Below, piece by piece: positions 1 to 20,132 of a stretch of DNA of 64,000 bases (positions are counted from its first letter, which is position 1; every line of letters begins with the position of its first letter). The stretch covers positions 5,394,001 through 5,458,000 of the forward strand of contig NC_135240.1 of the NCBI RefSeq assembly GCF_947623445.1, written 5' to 3'. The translations under genes were made by a program, and so were the position numbers. The notes under the pieces were generated by a model that was not told the origin of the DNA, made no database searches, and worked only from the letters and a program-made list of their open reading frames with translations. The DNA comes from Clavelina lepadiformis (taxonomy: Eukaryota; Chordata; Ascidiacea; Aplousobranchia; Clavelinidae).

Positions 1-288
1 TGCAAAAATGAGCGTATTAAAAGTCCTCAAACAACACTGAGACCGTGTACGCGGCGGTTATTTTTTTTACTTTACTGGTTGTAGCTTACTAACTAATTGT
101 ACTAACTGTATTTTGGTTTAACACGAAATTTTAGTTTTACTATGAATAAACGCCGCGTAAAATTTTTTTGCAAAACAACATCAATGTCAACCCATAAAAT
201 TAAATCTAGCCTCAACAAACAGACCGTCTCATCAAACTCATAATTTGAAATATTCCCATTTTAAAAATGTGATGTCTATGGATATTAC
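1..288. other. Intron of the sulfotransferase gene
   Basis: This stretch follows the donor at 288-287 of the minus-strand sulfotransferase. I see no further coding exon here, so the catalytic remainder of that gene lies beyond the left edge. Confidence 0.6.
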
Positions 289-1818
289 CTTGGGCACTTC
301 GCACATGACGACTTTGTGTTTGTCATCGTAAACCATGCGTGACAGATCGAGGAGGGGATTAAGCTCTTCCGCGGAACATCGTTCCCGGAGTTCTTTTCTC
401 CTCACCAGCTGTTGAGGACTTTCCTTCCAAAGCTCAGGACGATCAGGTCGGTGGTTGGCTGATGAGACAAAGACCCTCGTGAGTATAAGAGAAAATCCTA
501 ACTGCGATCAAGGATAACATTCTGGGGAAAAGGCCCCGGTGGGCTTTAATGTGTTGGCAACATTGAAATAGTATTAAATTGAACCTATTGCAAATTTTCA
601 GCAAACATCCGTATTAATATGTGAGATTTCCCATTAAATTCGTCCCATGGGATGATTGGATGTGACGGAGAACATGAAACTTGTCCCATTATCATGGACA
701 GTGGTTTTAAGTAAAATGAAAAACAATAAAACAGTTTAAGCTGGAAATTTCTGCTACAATCAAGTTGCATTTTTCGCTTCACTTTGTAAGAATATTAATA
801 TTATATTATCCCCTAACAGATGCTGAACAAATTTAAAATCTGAAAGTAGGAACATTTTGAATTCTAAATCGTTGCATATAATATAAAATACATATTGTTC
901 TATATAAGAACTTAACGAACAAACTATAATATACTTGTTATGTATAATTTACATGCAATATACTGTAATATGAAGAATTGTATGCGCAAGCATTTTTGGT
1001 TTAGATTCAGAGATTTGCAGTGAGACGTGATACAATGTAGTTGGTATCAATCAAAAGAGACTTCAATGGCAAGGGCTGGGGTGTAATGAGACAGTTACAA
1101 AGTGGATAGGTTGAAATTTGAACAGTACAAAGTGTCCCACATACAAAGCAGCTACAACGCGATACTTACCAAGAATATCAGCGAAAGTTTGAAACAAACA
1201 AAATTTCTATCCCCATAAAACTCACCGAACAAGTCGATTCCTTTTTCCGTCAACGTCGAGGGTCCGTCTCGGCCTGTTTTGACGTTAAACAACGACTGCA
1301 AAAACTTCTCTCCAGCTTCCACTTCTCCATTTTCCGGAGCATGAGTACCGGAACTTATCACTGAACTGATCTTCTCATGGCTTGTCTCCGGAGCTTTATC
1401 ATCTACTGTGGGTTTAAAGTATTACACTGAAGTTATTAACTGGTTGCTTTGAACACGATATCGTTGTATTTAAACTGCTCAATATTCCGAAAACGTTAAC
1501 CGTTTAGTTTTGTATTTTTTTATTTTTAGTTTAGTATTCAATTTTAATTTGAAATACTCGGTGTTAAAATTCTTCAAACAAAACAAAACGTACGTCATCT
1601 ATATATGAAACTTAAAACGAAATTTTTAAAAGTTTTTGCTACTTACCGATAAAAATCTTTTCATGACGTTTGCTTGAAGCAGTCATTCCTGGATTAACCA
1701 TCAATTTTCCAAAGTGCCGGGAATATGAAACAATTGAGAGCGACCCGAATAGAAACAAAGAAAGAATTGCGGCAACAAGCCGCGTTAGATATTTTTGTCT
1801 AGGACGATGGAGCTTCAT
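289..1818 (-). CDS. Carbohydrate sulfotransferase (HNK-1/chondroitin family), 5' part
   Basis: Three exons are visible: 1818-1647, 1405-1226 and 458-289, joining in phases 1, 1 and 0 with consensus donors (GTAAGT, GTGAGT, GTAATA). They give 174 residues. The start is the ATG at 1818. Residues 1-34 form a basic head and a hydrophobic signal anchor (about 13-31, LVAAILSLFLFGSLSIV), the type II Golgi topology of this family. A low-complexity stem follows. Exon 3 carries RRKELRERC, then SRMVYDDKHKVVMCEVPK, which is how the Sulfotransfer_2 domain of CHST8-14 enzymes begins. In the family the EVPK segment leads straight into the PAPS 5'-phosphosulfate loop, which here must lie in the next exon outside the window. 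Known for the family: transfer of sulfate from PAPS to GalNAc or GlcA residues of glycans in the Golgi lumen. The exact acceptor cannot be told from this part. Family assignment is good; the subfamily is open. Confidence 0.8.
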
Positions 1819-1963
1819 TCTCTTCAAGTAAAACTTTTATCAATGACTGTAATTTAATGCAGGATCATCCAAGCACGCAACGCACTCGAACATGATTAGT
1901 TTAAGCTAATTATAAATAGTTTTTCTGTTTTTTCTTGGCAACGACTTGCTTTTAAACACCTTT

Positions 1964-2027
1964 ATAGCTACATCTAACTACATCTAGGCAAGTTACATCA
2001 AGGCAATAGCTACATCTAGGCAAGTTA
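1964..2027. repeat. Short imperfect tandem duplication
   Basis: The block CTACATCTAGGCAAGTTA occurs twice, around 1979-1996 and 2010-2027, and TAGCTACATCTA also occurs twice. This is a local duplication of about 30-40 bp upstream of the sulfotransferase start. Confidence 0.6.
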
Positions 2028-2321
2028 TTCATCTGTATTCGTGAATTCTTTAGAATTCCAGGACAAAACATTTTAGCGCTAAACTGCATTTAACAACACA
2101 CTTAACTCGGGATAAACTTGACTTGTTTGCATACGAAAAAATTTACCCTGGCTATAACGGACTTGGTTATTCTAAAGTCACATTTGTATGTCAGTTGTAC
2201 AGCAAAAAAGAATACAATTTCAGGCTCCGTTCACTTGTGTATTTATTTTTAATCTTTTATTATGTGGTGTATATTCTGTACTTAATTATAAACAAATTTT
2301 AAGTTATTATTTCCTTTGTAG

Positions 2322-2546
2322 CCATTTACCACCAAAATTTTAAACAGACTATCTCTGTGGCAAGATTGTAACGGCATTAAAACTCAGTAATCCAGATGCA
2401 TTACATCTTTGCACTGTGCGTGTTAGGATTTGTAAATTTAGAATTAAACTAAACTAATAACCATAGCAGTGTTTTATTCAATTGCTCTCTGTGAATTTTG
2501 TCATGACAGTACGACGCGTTTTTGACGTTTTATTAACGCATAATAT
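2322..2546. repeat. Copy 1 of a 225-bp direct duplication
   Basis: It starts CCATTTACCACCAAAATT and ends near GCATAATAT. It matches 3891-4117 with few substitutions and small indels. No long ORF or terminal inverted repeat is visible, so the class is unknown. Confidence 0.85.
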
Positions 2547-3640
2547 TGTGGGGATGACGATGTGGCTTGCTTTTAGGTTGGCCAAAAGCCAAGACTATTT
2601 GTCTTATTGTTAGACTCCTATAGACAATTGTCTTTGACTCCGTTGCGTTTACTGTCTCTATAATGTTTCTTCAAATCAACACCAACTTCATAAAGTCTAC
2701 TTGTTATATTGTCCGAATAGGTTGTATCAGATTATAAACATTTACACCATCTTTTCACATTTAAACAAAGCTATAACTCGAATTCAGTAATGATTTCAAT
2801 TCCGAATAATTCAGCAATAACTTCAATTCAGCAGAACAGAAGAATAGCTAAGAGCGACAAAAGAGAAGAGAACGATTTAGACCAAACATTAGCTTTTATA
2901 TTCCCATATTTTGACCAATAGGCGAGTGCCAAGCTGGCTTTTACCATGACACGTATACACGTCCATGTTACATTCTAAGCTTTTATCACAAAGAATTAAA
3001 ATCGATTTTGCACCGGGTACAGAAAACCACTTGACACACTTAACTACGTCACATGTCGATTTGGAACTACGATTGAATACGGATTACTAGGAACAATACA
3101 TTGAAATTTGTATAGAATTTAACTGGAGACACAAAAATTGCTTAACAAACGCCAATTATAGAACTTGTTTAATTTGATTATATCCAAACGCCACAATATG
3201 TTGTTTAGTATTTTGCTGTAGAATACGCTCAGCTGCAGTTGAATTACCACCTTTAAAACGTATTTTCTAAGCTGCTAACGATCAAATTTTCGCTAAACTC
3301 CATGACTGTTCAGCAATCTGTTTCCAACCCAAACTCAATTATTGCGCGCATTTATAACCTATGTAGTCAAATCTACTTTAATTAACAGAAGCACCAAGCT
3401 ATTATATCCACGTAGTCAATTTTAAATCTTATTAAAAACCTGAAATTGTTCACAATATATGAACCGGTTGTTTCTTTGTCTCGTTCTATCAACGTACTGT
3501 GTTTTCAACACAATGTGCTTTGTATACGGCACAGCGTACCGTGTTTGGCACAGCGTCTATAAAACTGTATATACTCGTATTTAACTATACATGAATATAG
3601 TTAAATACGAGTGGGATATTTATATAACCATTTATACTTT

Positions 3641-3890
3641 ATACCACTTTACCACTTTATACCACTTTATACCACTTTATACCACTTTATACCACTTTAT
3701 ACCACTTTATACCACTTTATACCACTTTATACCACTTTATACCACTTTATACCACTTTATACCACTTTATACCACTTTATACCACTTTATACCACTTTAT
3801 ACCACTTTATACCACTTTATACCACTTTATACCACTTTATACCACTTTATACCACTTTATACCGCTTTATACCACTTTACCACTTTATAA
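3641..3890. repeat. 10-bp tandem satellite (ACCACTTTAT)n
   Basis: From 3651 to 3860 there are 21 consecutive perfect copies of the decamer ACCACTTTAT. The next copy has one change (ACCGCTTTAT), and degenerate or shortened copies lie at both ends. Three repeat units are 30 bp, so two frames stay open and appear to encode a repeating Tyr/Thr/Leu/His/Phe peptide; this follows from the repeat length and is not evidence of a gene. The array ends exactly where copy 2 of the neighbouring duplication begins with CCATTTACCACC, which resembles the repeat unit. Confidence 0.95.
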
Positions 3891-4173
3891 CCATTTACCA
3901 CCAAAATTTTAAACGGACTATCTCTGTGGCAACATCGTATACCCGCATTAAAACTCAGTAATCCAGACGCATTACATCTTTGCACTGTGCGTGTTAGGAT
4001 TTGTAAATTTAGAATTAAACTAAACTAATAACCATAGCAGTGTTTTATTCAATTGCTCTCTTTGAATTTTGTCATGACAGTACGACGCGTTTTTGACGTT
4101 ATATTAACGCATAATATGTTGGTTAGTATTTTGCTGTAAAACTGTATATACTCGTATTTAACTATACATGAAT
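3891..4173. repeat. Copy 2 of the duplication, compact form with two extra segments
   Basis: Three blocks lie end to end: A (3891-4117, matches 2322-2546), B (about 4112-4138, matches about 3194-3220, TTAGTATTTTGCTGTA) and C (4138-4173, matches 3561-3596, CTGTATATACTCGTATTT). In the first copy the same blocks are separated by about 650 bp and 340 bp. So either the first copy has two insertions or this copy has two deletions. Confidence 0.8.
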
Positions 4174-5283
4174 AATTTTCAATTGTCTAAATTTAATACC
4201 TATATCACATATGGTTTATTTCAAATAAAAGCTGTAATGAACGTGCACGTAAAACGAATGCAAGACCCAAAACAGTAAAAAACATTTTGTAAGTTGAAGT
4301 CGACACAAAAAATTTTTCAATGTACTAGAGAACGAACGATATACGACGAAATTATGATTACTATATTGTACATTGTAGCGTGCTGCAGAAAATCGACTGT
4401 AACATGCATTTAACGAAAATTAGATATAAGGGCGGTATCAAATGTTAAACGAGTTACATGTAATGTTAAACGTGACATAAAAACCAAAAGTGACCATGAA
4501 AAAACGCGAAAACTTTCGATGGCATCGACAACGTGGTTCGAGATGGTTTGGAAAGAATTTACGCTCGAAATTTTAAGGTTTTTGGAAAAACCACTTCTAT
4601 TAATTTCTTCAAACACACAAGAAAGTTAGGCCTCAGTTATTTCACGCGTGGACTTGTGGCTTTGTTTTATGACCGACCGGTTTTTGAAGGGTTTGTTGCA
4701 GAAGATAATGGACATGATGGACGCTTTTATACGTCATGTTCTACAAGGACCGGGCTTTATACAGAGCTTACGGTAAGAGTTTAACAAATCGGTAAACGAT
4801 GAGACCATCACAAGTAGATTAACGTTATTTTTTTATAGTTATATAGTATAGTATAGTTTTCGTTGCCTGATTCATGTTGTCGTTATTTTATGCAGAATGT
4901 GTTAAAAGAAGCTTTGATAATGTTTGTCTTAAAGCTTTATTTACAATTTTATTTGCAGTAAAATATGTTCTGATTTTGTTCATGGTTGCTGGCGAAATAC
5001 AACCAGCACATTACATAGATCGCTTTGTCGCGAAACATTACTTGCATTTGAAGATGCCGCCGCCGATATGCTTAGCATCTAGCAATGTTGCAAAATTCCA
5101 AGATCAACGTTTAATAAAACATCCTGACGAAATCGTCCAATCAGCTTCTCCGACCTGCTTATCACGTGATGCTTACGTAAGGCGGTCGCTGGTACCAATT
5201 TAGATTTCTGGAACATTTGGACAACTGTCGAGTTCCCATGTCGGACGTGAAAACGCGCATACGCCCCTAGTATAGTTTGACAT
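4174..5283. other. Intergenic, upstream of the esterase gene
   Basis: Two ORFs of about 83 and 109 codons on the plus strand show no family motif, splice context or composition that supports them. No repeat was recognised. Confidence 0.5.
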
Positions 5284-5292
5284 TATATATAT
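5284..5292 (+). promoter_or_regulatory. TATA box of the tandem esterase gene
   Basis: TATATATAT lies 87-95 bp before the ATG at 5379. Transcription would start near 5315, leaving a 5' leader of roughly 65 nt with no intron needed. This is inference from position and sequence only. Confidence 0.5.
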
Positions 5293-5378
5293 GCAGCGTA
5301 CGGCTTCTCTCGTTCAATTGGCGTTCTTCCGCCAAAAGTGCAAAGTTATTTTGTTAAAGTCGTGTTGCTTCCTTGAAG

Positions 5379-14256
<8,878 letters not shown>

Positions 14257-14268
14257 ACTATGGCGACC

Positions 14269-14274
14269 AATAAA
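14269..14274 (+). terminator. Poly(A) signal of the esterase gene
   Basis: AATAAA lies 13 bp after the TAA stop at 14254-14256, giving a very short 3' UTR. Confidence 0.7.
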
Positions 14275-15535
14275 AGCAACTGGTGACAAAACGAGGGTTT
14301 TATTTGCTCAGTTGGTCAGTGCATCGTTTGAAAAGCAAATTGTTGTATCAAGTGCACGTTCAGCTGAGTTTAACACTGTTTATAACTTTAAGCGGGACGC
14401 GATCAAAAAAGGCTGCAAGGTTTCGGTATGTTTCAATCTGTTTCAACACACTTTGCCCAAATGCCGTACCGGTAAGGAAACAGTAAGGGTATAAGTTCTT
14501 AGAAAATAAAGGCGTAGCAGCTGTACATTGTACATTTGCGACCTGTGCACTGGTAAAGTAAAAATGTTACAGGTCATGCAGTACATGCATTTTGTGGTTA
14601 GTTTGGCAACGGGTTATACGGCGGTTGAATGTAAGGTGTTTCAATGGATGACATAGATTCATATTCGCGTTCATATTTAGCCTGAAGGTTACGTTAGGTC
14701 AACACATTTGAAACAAAATCGAAAGATCAAACTTAGTGCAAGGGCAGGGAAGCACAAAGCGTTCACTATGTTTGTCATGAGAGGTGCATACAACTTAATT
14801 ATATGGCAGCAATCAAAGCAGGACAACGGTTGTAATGCATTCTCGTTAAAGCATTTAAATAGTTTTTGCATAGTTTACAACCGTTGTTTACAAGTGCAAA
14901 TCGCCTTGAAGAAGCGCAGACTGACCGCAGACTGACCTGCCTCATTAAACAGGTTAAGAAGCTTCTTTGTTTTTTGAAAAGCAAAGATATCACGTGTTCA
15001 TCAGCTACTCGTATTCGGCCAATGTTTTCTTTGAGTTGAAAAGTTAAACTTTTAAGTATGTAAATCAAACCTCGTTTCGTCTGCTGTAAAGTTGTTTGCT
15101 TATCATTGTTTATCATCGCTCTGCTTTTCTGCAGACTTTTATCATTGGAAAGTTGTTTTAGTCTGTGAAAGCTGAATGAAAGCTGAATGAGAAAGAGAAA
15201 GCTAGAGAAAGCTGAATGCGATTTTTGGGGATAACTCCAACTCTAAAAATTTAGTTGTAAAATACGTTATATATGCACATTGCCTGTGTTGCTTTTACTC
15301 GGTTTCTCATAATATCACAAGATGTAGTGACCGGGAAATCTTCTGACAAGTTGTTTGAATTATATTTCGCTGCTTGTCGGCTGAGAGGAAACGAACAGAG
15401 CTGCGAGTTATGCTTAAACGATGAAACATAGGAAAGGTCAAAGGTCATATGCTATGATTTAAATTTCATTGAATTAACTTGAATCAGAGCTCATTTTTGC
15501 CCAAAGTAAGAATTACAGTAAACAATTTTTAATTT
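14275..15535. other. Intergenic between the esterase gene and its decayed copy
   Basis: No supportable gene. A small imperfect tandem repeat of GAAAGCTGAATG lies at about 15168-15216. Confidence 0.5.
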
Positions 15536-17790
15536 CATCGTCTTTTCCTCGGTGTGTGGGTCCCCGGGATGTAAATGGTGAGTAGCAATAAAAGCCAACT
15601 TGGAATAACGACAAACGTCTGAGCAACCTAACTCCTGGAAAATCGTCGCTTTTGTGTCAATGTTCACACTTTTAATACCTCTCAGTGACCATTGAGCGCC
15701 CACTACCGGTTATGGTTTGGATTCATGGCGGACACGGACCTGTAGTTGCTGTATCTGTAAATTACCGTCTGGGTCCGTTAGGTATGGAATAAGAATATAA
15801 CTTGGGGAGAGTTGAAATGTCTTTGCTTTACCAATAGTTGCAATTTCAATGCAATTAAAATACAATATTATCTTCTCAATATTTCTGCACCTGTTGTCAT
15901 TATTGCAACAATTTGGTATGATAAAAATATTTTCAATATCTTTGCTTCAAACATTGGTTTCTAGTTTTTACCTGGTCGTGGTTCATTTCATTCTCCTTGT
16001 TGCAGGCGCTGTAACTTCTTTTTTATAGACGGATGTTGCTTTCAAAGCTGTCTTTAATGTTTAGGATTCCTCAGTACAATGGATTAAGCCTCCGGGGAAT
16101 AGCATCGTCGTGATAGCAGCTACAAACGAAAAGATCATTATCAAGTGCATTATCGGAATAAGCATGCTGGGAATCAGTTGAGAATAGAAGATGCCTTTGT
16201 TAAAACGTAAGTACAATACGAAGCAAACCTATTCCATACGATATCAATTATATTCAGTTGTATCTGTCAGTGATAGCACCCGACCCCCTGAACAAGCGAC
16301 GACCAGAAGATCTCAAAGTAATGCTACAGACCGAGAAGGCAGCGACGAAAGGTACAATATGTATTCATATACTCTGTGTTGTGTTGTTCCAATGAGTTCC
16401 GTTATTGATTGTTACAGACAGAATGAGATTGAACAAGCAGATGCTTCCCATACAGGTCCGGGTTGTGATGAAAAGTAAGTTTCTACTAAAGTGTATATAC
16501 AGTAGCGTAACCACTATATAAACGGTGCGATCTGTAGGAATGAAATGTCTGAAGAAAATGTAGTAGAACTGGAAAGAAAAATTGGGAAATGCAAGCAATG
16601 CCAGCATGAATTAGACTTTATCAAGAATGAAAATTACTCACAAAAGAAGCATATTTGCGTAATTTGTAAGGAAACGTTTTCTACGGCAACCTGTTTAGAT
16701 TGTCATATGAAAGCGCACATCAGCGAGAAATCGGTTTCAAATGGCCAAGTATCTTTTATGCTTTCGCCAACACAGCAAGAGCGTACAAGCACTGGAGAAG
16801 GAAATACCTATCATCAAATTTCGTTATTTGGGAAACCCTTTCATTTTGTCGGGAAAAGCCATATTTTAAATGTTCTTCAAAATGAGCACCTGGTGTCGTG
16901 TAAAATATGCAAAAAGTCTTTTTCTTCTGAAAGTAGCCTTTTCACACACATGCGTATTCATGCAATCTATACGTATAGCTGTCCACTATGTGAAAGAAAG
17001 TTCATCGACAAAGATCAACTAGAAGTGCATATGTTGAGACACGAAGGTAAGAGATTCTTTTCATGCTCCATATGTCTTGCATCCGGAAGGAGGAAGTACA
17101 ACAACATCTTGCCTGTCACGCTAGCGACAACCTAAAGAATATTTCACTGGACAAAACTGTTTGAGCTAATGTAAAAAGTCAACTGAATTGTTACAAAAAA
17201 TTTATTACTTACTGACAAAAAACATTCCTGATGCCCATTGTGTTACAAAGTATTTCATGTCGGTGCTTTAACAGTAAAACATATGATGATCGCATTAAAG
17301 AGCGGTTACAAGCCTCAGATGTTTTACAAGTTATTTGCTGATTAATAATGTTGTGATCCATGTACACCACTTATTCTATTTCGACCATGCGTCGCCATTG
17401 CAATGTCAACATTACTCTTTGCCTTCACCAAATCCCAAACACTTGACGCTTCTCATGCCACTTCTTCTAAGTTTAAACTCTGCTACACGTCTTACTTTTA
17501 ATCAGCTGTGCTGAAATTTTCCGTCATATTTGCAAAGATTCTTTTAAATGAGAAAACGCGTATCAATTTATTCGAAGACTTAGAGTCAACCCATATCAAG
17601 AAGTGTACCCGACATGGGTTGGTGAGTCATCAGCGCACTACTTGAAACGTCAGGTCACCGATTAAAGTTTAAACGAAGGATTCGTTAACAAAAGCTGATT
17701 TTTAGCTTTGGTTCTTCAGGTTCCCCTCACGGCTCTGATTTGCCATACATCTGGGGCCTGTTCGTTAAACTTTCTCCGGTACAAAAAGCT
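15536..17790 (+). pseudogene. Decayed third carboxylesterase copy
   Basis: Four fragments in the order of the intact gene. (1) About 15540-15576 reads L-GVWVPG then a 1-nt frame slip before a GTGAGT donor; it matches the exon ending CLY-VWVSG. (2) 15687-15781 reads PLPVMVWIHGG, then jumps straight to VVAVSVNYRLGPLG, an in-frame loss of about 28 residues compared with the intact copies, and still has a GTATGG donor. (3) About 17548-17621 reads YQFIRRLRVNPYQEVYPTW, matching the intact YQFQRASLQNPYQ-FPMW, with a TGA just upstream. (4) 17721-17785 reads GSPHGSDLPYIWG, the exon with the catalytic His. The exons for the nucleophile elbow and acid residue were not found. Fragments 3 and 4 resemble domain 2 most. 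A zinc-finger gene occupies 16191-17135 between fragments 2 and 3. Confidence 0.8.
16191..17135 (+). CDS. Small C2H2 zinc-finger protein
   Basis: Four exons, 16191-16206, 16258-16351, 16418-16474 and 16538-17135, with introns of only 51, 66 and 63 bp, consensus sites and matching phases (1, 2, 2), give 254 aa. The N-terminal part is polar and low in hydrophobics; a CKQC pair sits at about residue 74. Classical C2H2 fingers follow at about 94-117 (CVIC...HMKAH), 177-198 (CKIC...HMRIH) and 204-226 (CPLC...HMLRH). The last two are joined by a short non-TGEKP linker. A fourth finger starts at 232 (CSIC), but the frame ends without its histidines; a neighbouring frame has HLACH at the right place, so a frameshift is likely. 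Probable nuclear DNA- or RNA-binding protein, target unknown. It lies between relic exons of an esterase, on the same strand. A GTAAGA donor at 17046 could give another 3' end. Confidence 0.7.
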
Positions 17791-17872
17791 TGCAAAAGCA
17801 AAAAACACAGGATTGAAAATTCTACAAGTATAAATTTGTTAAAGAAAAAACAGAAACGAATACGACGTGAGA

Positions 17873-19445
17873 TCACAGCGCCTCCAACGTCGGTTTTCTA
17901 TCGTCAAACTCCTCCACGATTCCTTGAGCAACGTTTGCAGCCTCCGCGTGTGTTATAACGTGCGGAGCTTCATGGCTTGGGGAGAGACGCATCAGACTAA
18001 GATGGAGGTCGTCCAGGCTGTGACTTGGAGTTTCCCCACATTCACAAGCGTGTGGAAAGGGACTCCATTCTTTTGTATCAAGCTTCAAACAACTTTCTTG
18101 CTCTGAATTACACAGAAACTCGTCAAGCGATGGCGTTGACGTCAGGTGCTGGTTCAAACCCGCTTCGTCTCTGTCGCTAGATGGCTCAGGGGAGTTTGCC
18201 GGTGACGCGGAAGCGCTTCTGTCGCTTTGTTCGCGCTCTTCTCGCCCTGGGGTTGCAACAGTGCCCACTTTCGACTTGTCCTTGGCCCGAGCCGCGTTTC
18301 GCAACCGCTTCTTGCGTCGGACGGTTTCTCTGTCAATACCTGCACATAAAGACGATGCTGACTGAGAGGTTACATGAGTTGAATTTTTACCAAAACCTAT
18401 CATACGCGTTGCCAGAATATAGTATAGGTGTATATGGTATAGTATAGGCGGCCAGTTTATATCACAGCTATGCAGCAAAACGCGGTATTCTACAGACGCG
18501 TGCACATACCACGGTCAATATAACAACAGAATAATTTTCAAACGCAAGTAATATACCGCTGCTCAATCATAGATACCGGTGTCACGACAAATTTATTCTG
18601 GACTTTATGATATAAAGGTTTAGCAAGATTCGGCGTACATTTGCCCTCATTCGAACTCACCGGAAATACAAGGTTTTGATTGGACAGATTGCACTGAGTT
18701 ATGCGACATTTAAACAATTTTACGTCGCAATGCTCGGAACAAGTTCAGCGGCCGGAATACATTTGACACTAAACCGGTACCGGTCGGTCTATCGAAAATA
18801 CAACAAGTTAGTCTAAATTTGTCCGGCTTATTAGCGGTGTTAGCGTACCCTTAAAGCAGGGGTTCCCAACCTTTTTTGCTGCTCGCACCCGTTTTTCAGG
18901 TCAGAGCATTCTTCGTACCCCCAAAAAAATTCTGATGGAATTTTTCATATATATATTGAAAAATTCCATCATTTTCATATATGCATTGCTTTGTGGCCCA
19001 AGGATCTTCATACCCCTTGATGTTCAATCTCGTACCCCCAAGGGGTACGAGTACCCCCAGTTGGGAACCACTGCCTTAAAGTAAAGGACTTACCGATGAT
19101 GTCACAGATTTTCAGTATCTCACATTTTCTGTTCATGTCACCAGCCAGTACCGTCATACAATGAGTGTATTCCTCATCGCTGAGTGCCGGTTCATTCGAC
19201 TCATTTTCCAGGATAAAATCGATCAAGTTATCCGGCAAAATCGTCTCCTTTTTCCTCGGCCTTCCCACCCCGGAGCGATCCCCTTTCTCTGGCGTCCTAC
19301 ATTGTGACGTGGCGGCCAAACTCTCAAATTCCTTTGTCAGATCGCGCCGAGTCGGAAGTCGGGTGCGCTTCCGGTATTTCCTTCTTTTTTTGATTTGTGG
19401 AAAGCTGCTCGGGCAGTTCAGTTGATGCATCTCTACACCATACAT
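17873..19445 (-). CDS. Basic, AT-hook-like protein of unknown function
   Basis: Two exons, 19445-19094 and 18339-17873, join in phase 1 (donor GTAAGT, acceptor ATGTGCAG) to give 272 aa. The ATG at 19445 is the first in frame: a TAA stop lies just after an acceptor at about 19469, so an untranslated exon or a trans-spliced leader probably precedes it. Residues 20-40 are very basic (KKRRKYRKRTR), and GVGRPRKKE is a typical AT-hook core. A conserved-looking segment crosses the intron, EILKICDIIGIDRETVRRKKRLRN, which could be a helix-turn-helix or basic helix, but I cannot name a family. The C-terminal 130 residues are Ser/Glu/Asp-rich and look disordered. Probably nuclear. The intron holds a hAT MITE at 18857-19073. 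The stop lies close to the decayed esterase exons on the opposite strand. Confidence 0.65.
18857..19073. mobile_element. Non-autonomous hAT MITE (217 bp)
   Basis: The ends are CAGGGGTTCCCAACC and the inverse of CAGTGGTTCCCAACT, flanked by a perfect 8-bp target duplication CCTTAAAG (18849-18856 and 19074-19081). The GGTTCCCAAC terminus is typical of Charlie/Zaphod-type hAT elements. Inside is a perfect 14-bp inverted repeat (TGATGGAATTTTTC at 18933-18946, its inverse at 18958-18971) around an 11-nt AT loop. No coding capacity. Confidence 0.9.
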
Positions 19446-20132
19446 TGCCAATTCCACTTAAACTGACCTGTAATAAGAATCCTCTCAAAATTTTCCATTA
19501 TTTTTAATCAGGAATTGCTGGACTTGCTTTTGATCTAGCCTAAGATTATATCCCTAAGATAAATGGCAATCCCTGCGGTAGGTTCCTGTCATAGATGAAT
19601 ATATGTTAAACTTGGCAAACTGGTCTAACTAATGCATAAAAAATGCACTTGGTCTCTGGTCTATTCATCGTCAATTTTTTTTGCTACTATATTTGTATAT
19701 TCTCTATTTTTGTCCTTCAATAATCGTTCTAATAAACATCTTTGTTGCGTCACTGAAATTTTATTTCGTCACAAACAAGCTAACAAACGAGATATTCATG
19801 TCGCAATAATGACAATTATTCAACTAAAAACGCAAATTGTATCTAAAAATTCAATGAAATTTGATGGAAACAATTTAATGTACACAACTTATATGAAACT
19901 TTTTGCTTTTTCAAATCTTTGTGCAGCGAACCAATACAAATAAAGATAAACTTCACGTTTTCCAGGCGTTTCATTTGCAGCAACGAAAAGTGCAGCAGTC
20001 AAGTCATCAGGCTGAACTACTTTTAGTCTTATTTGAAGCTTCCCCTGGCGCCTGTAATGATCTGATGTTATCGGCAGGAAGTGCTTCGAGTGCTATTTTG
20101 ACGACATAAACGTCATTTTTTTTTTGCGCATT
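19446..20132. other. Spacer between two minus-strand genes
   Basis: It holds the probable leader or acceptor of the gene ending at 17873 and the 3' end of the EGF gene. No canonical AATAAA was found on the minus strand close to the stop at 20133. Confidence 0.5.

Noticed and set aside
3591..3961. Two overlapping ORFs of 99 and 116 codons with a regular Tyr/Thr/Leu/Phe/His peptide
   Set aside because: They are produced by the 10-bp satellite; 30 bp is a multiple of three and the unit has no stop in these frames.
4533..5203. Plus-strand ORFs of 83 and 109 codons upstream of the esterase
   Set aside because: No motif, no splice or promoter context, ordinary composition for AT-rich spacer.
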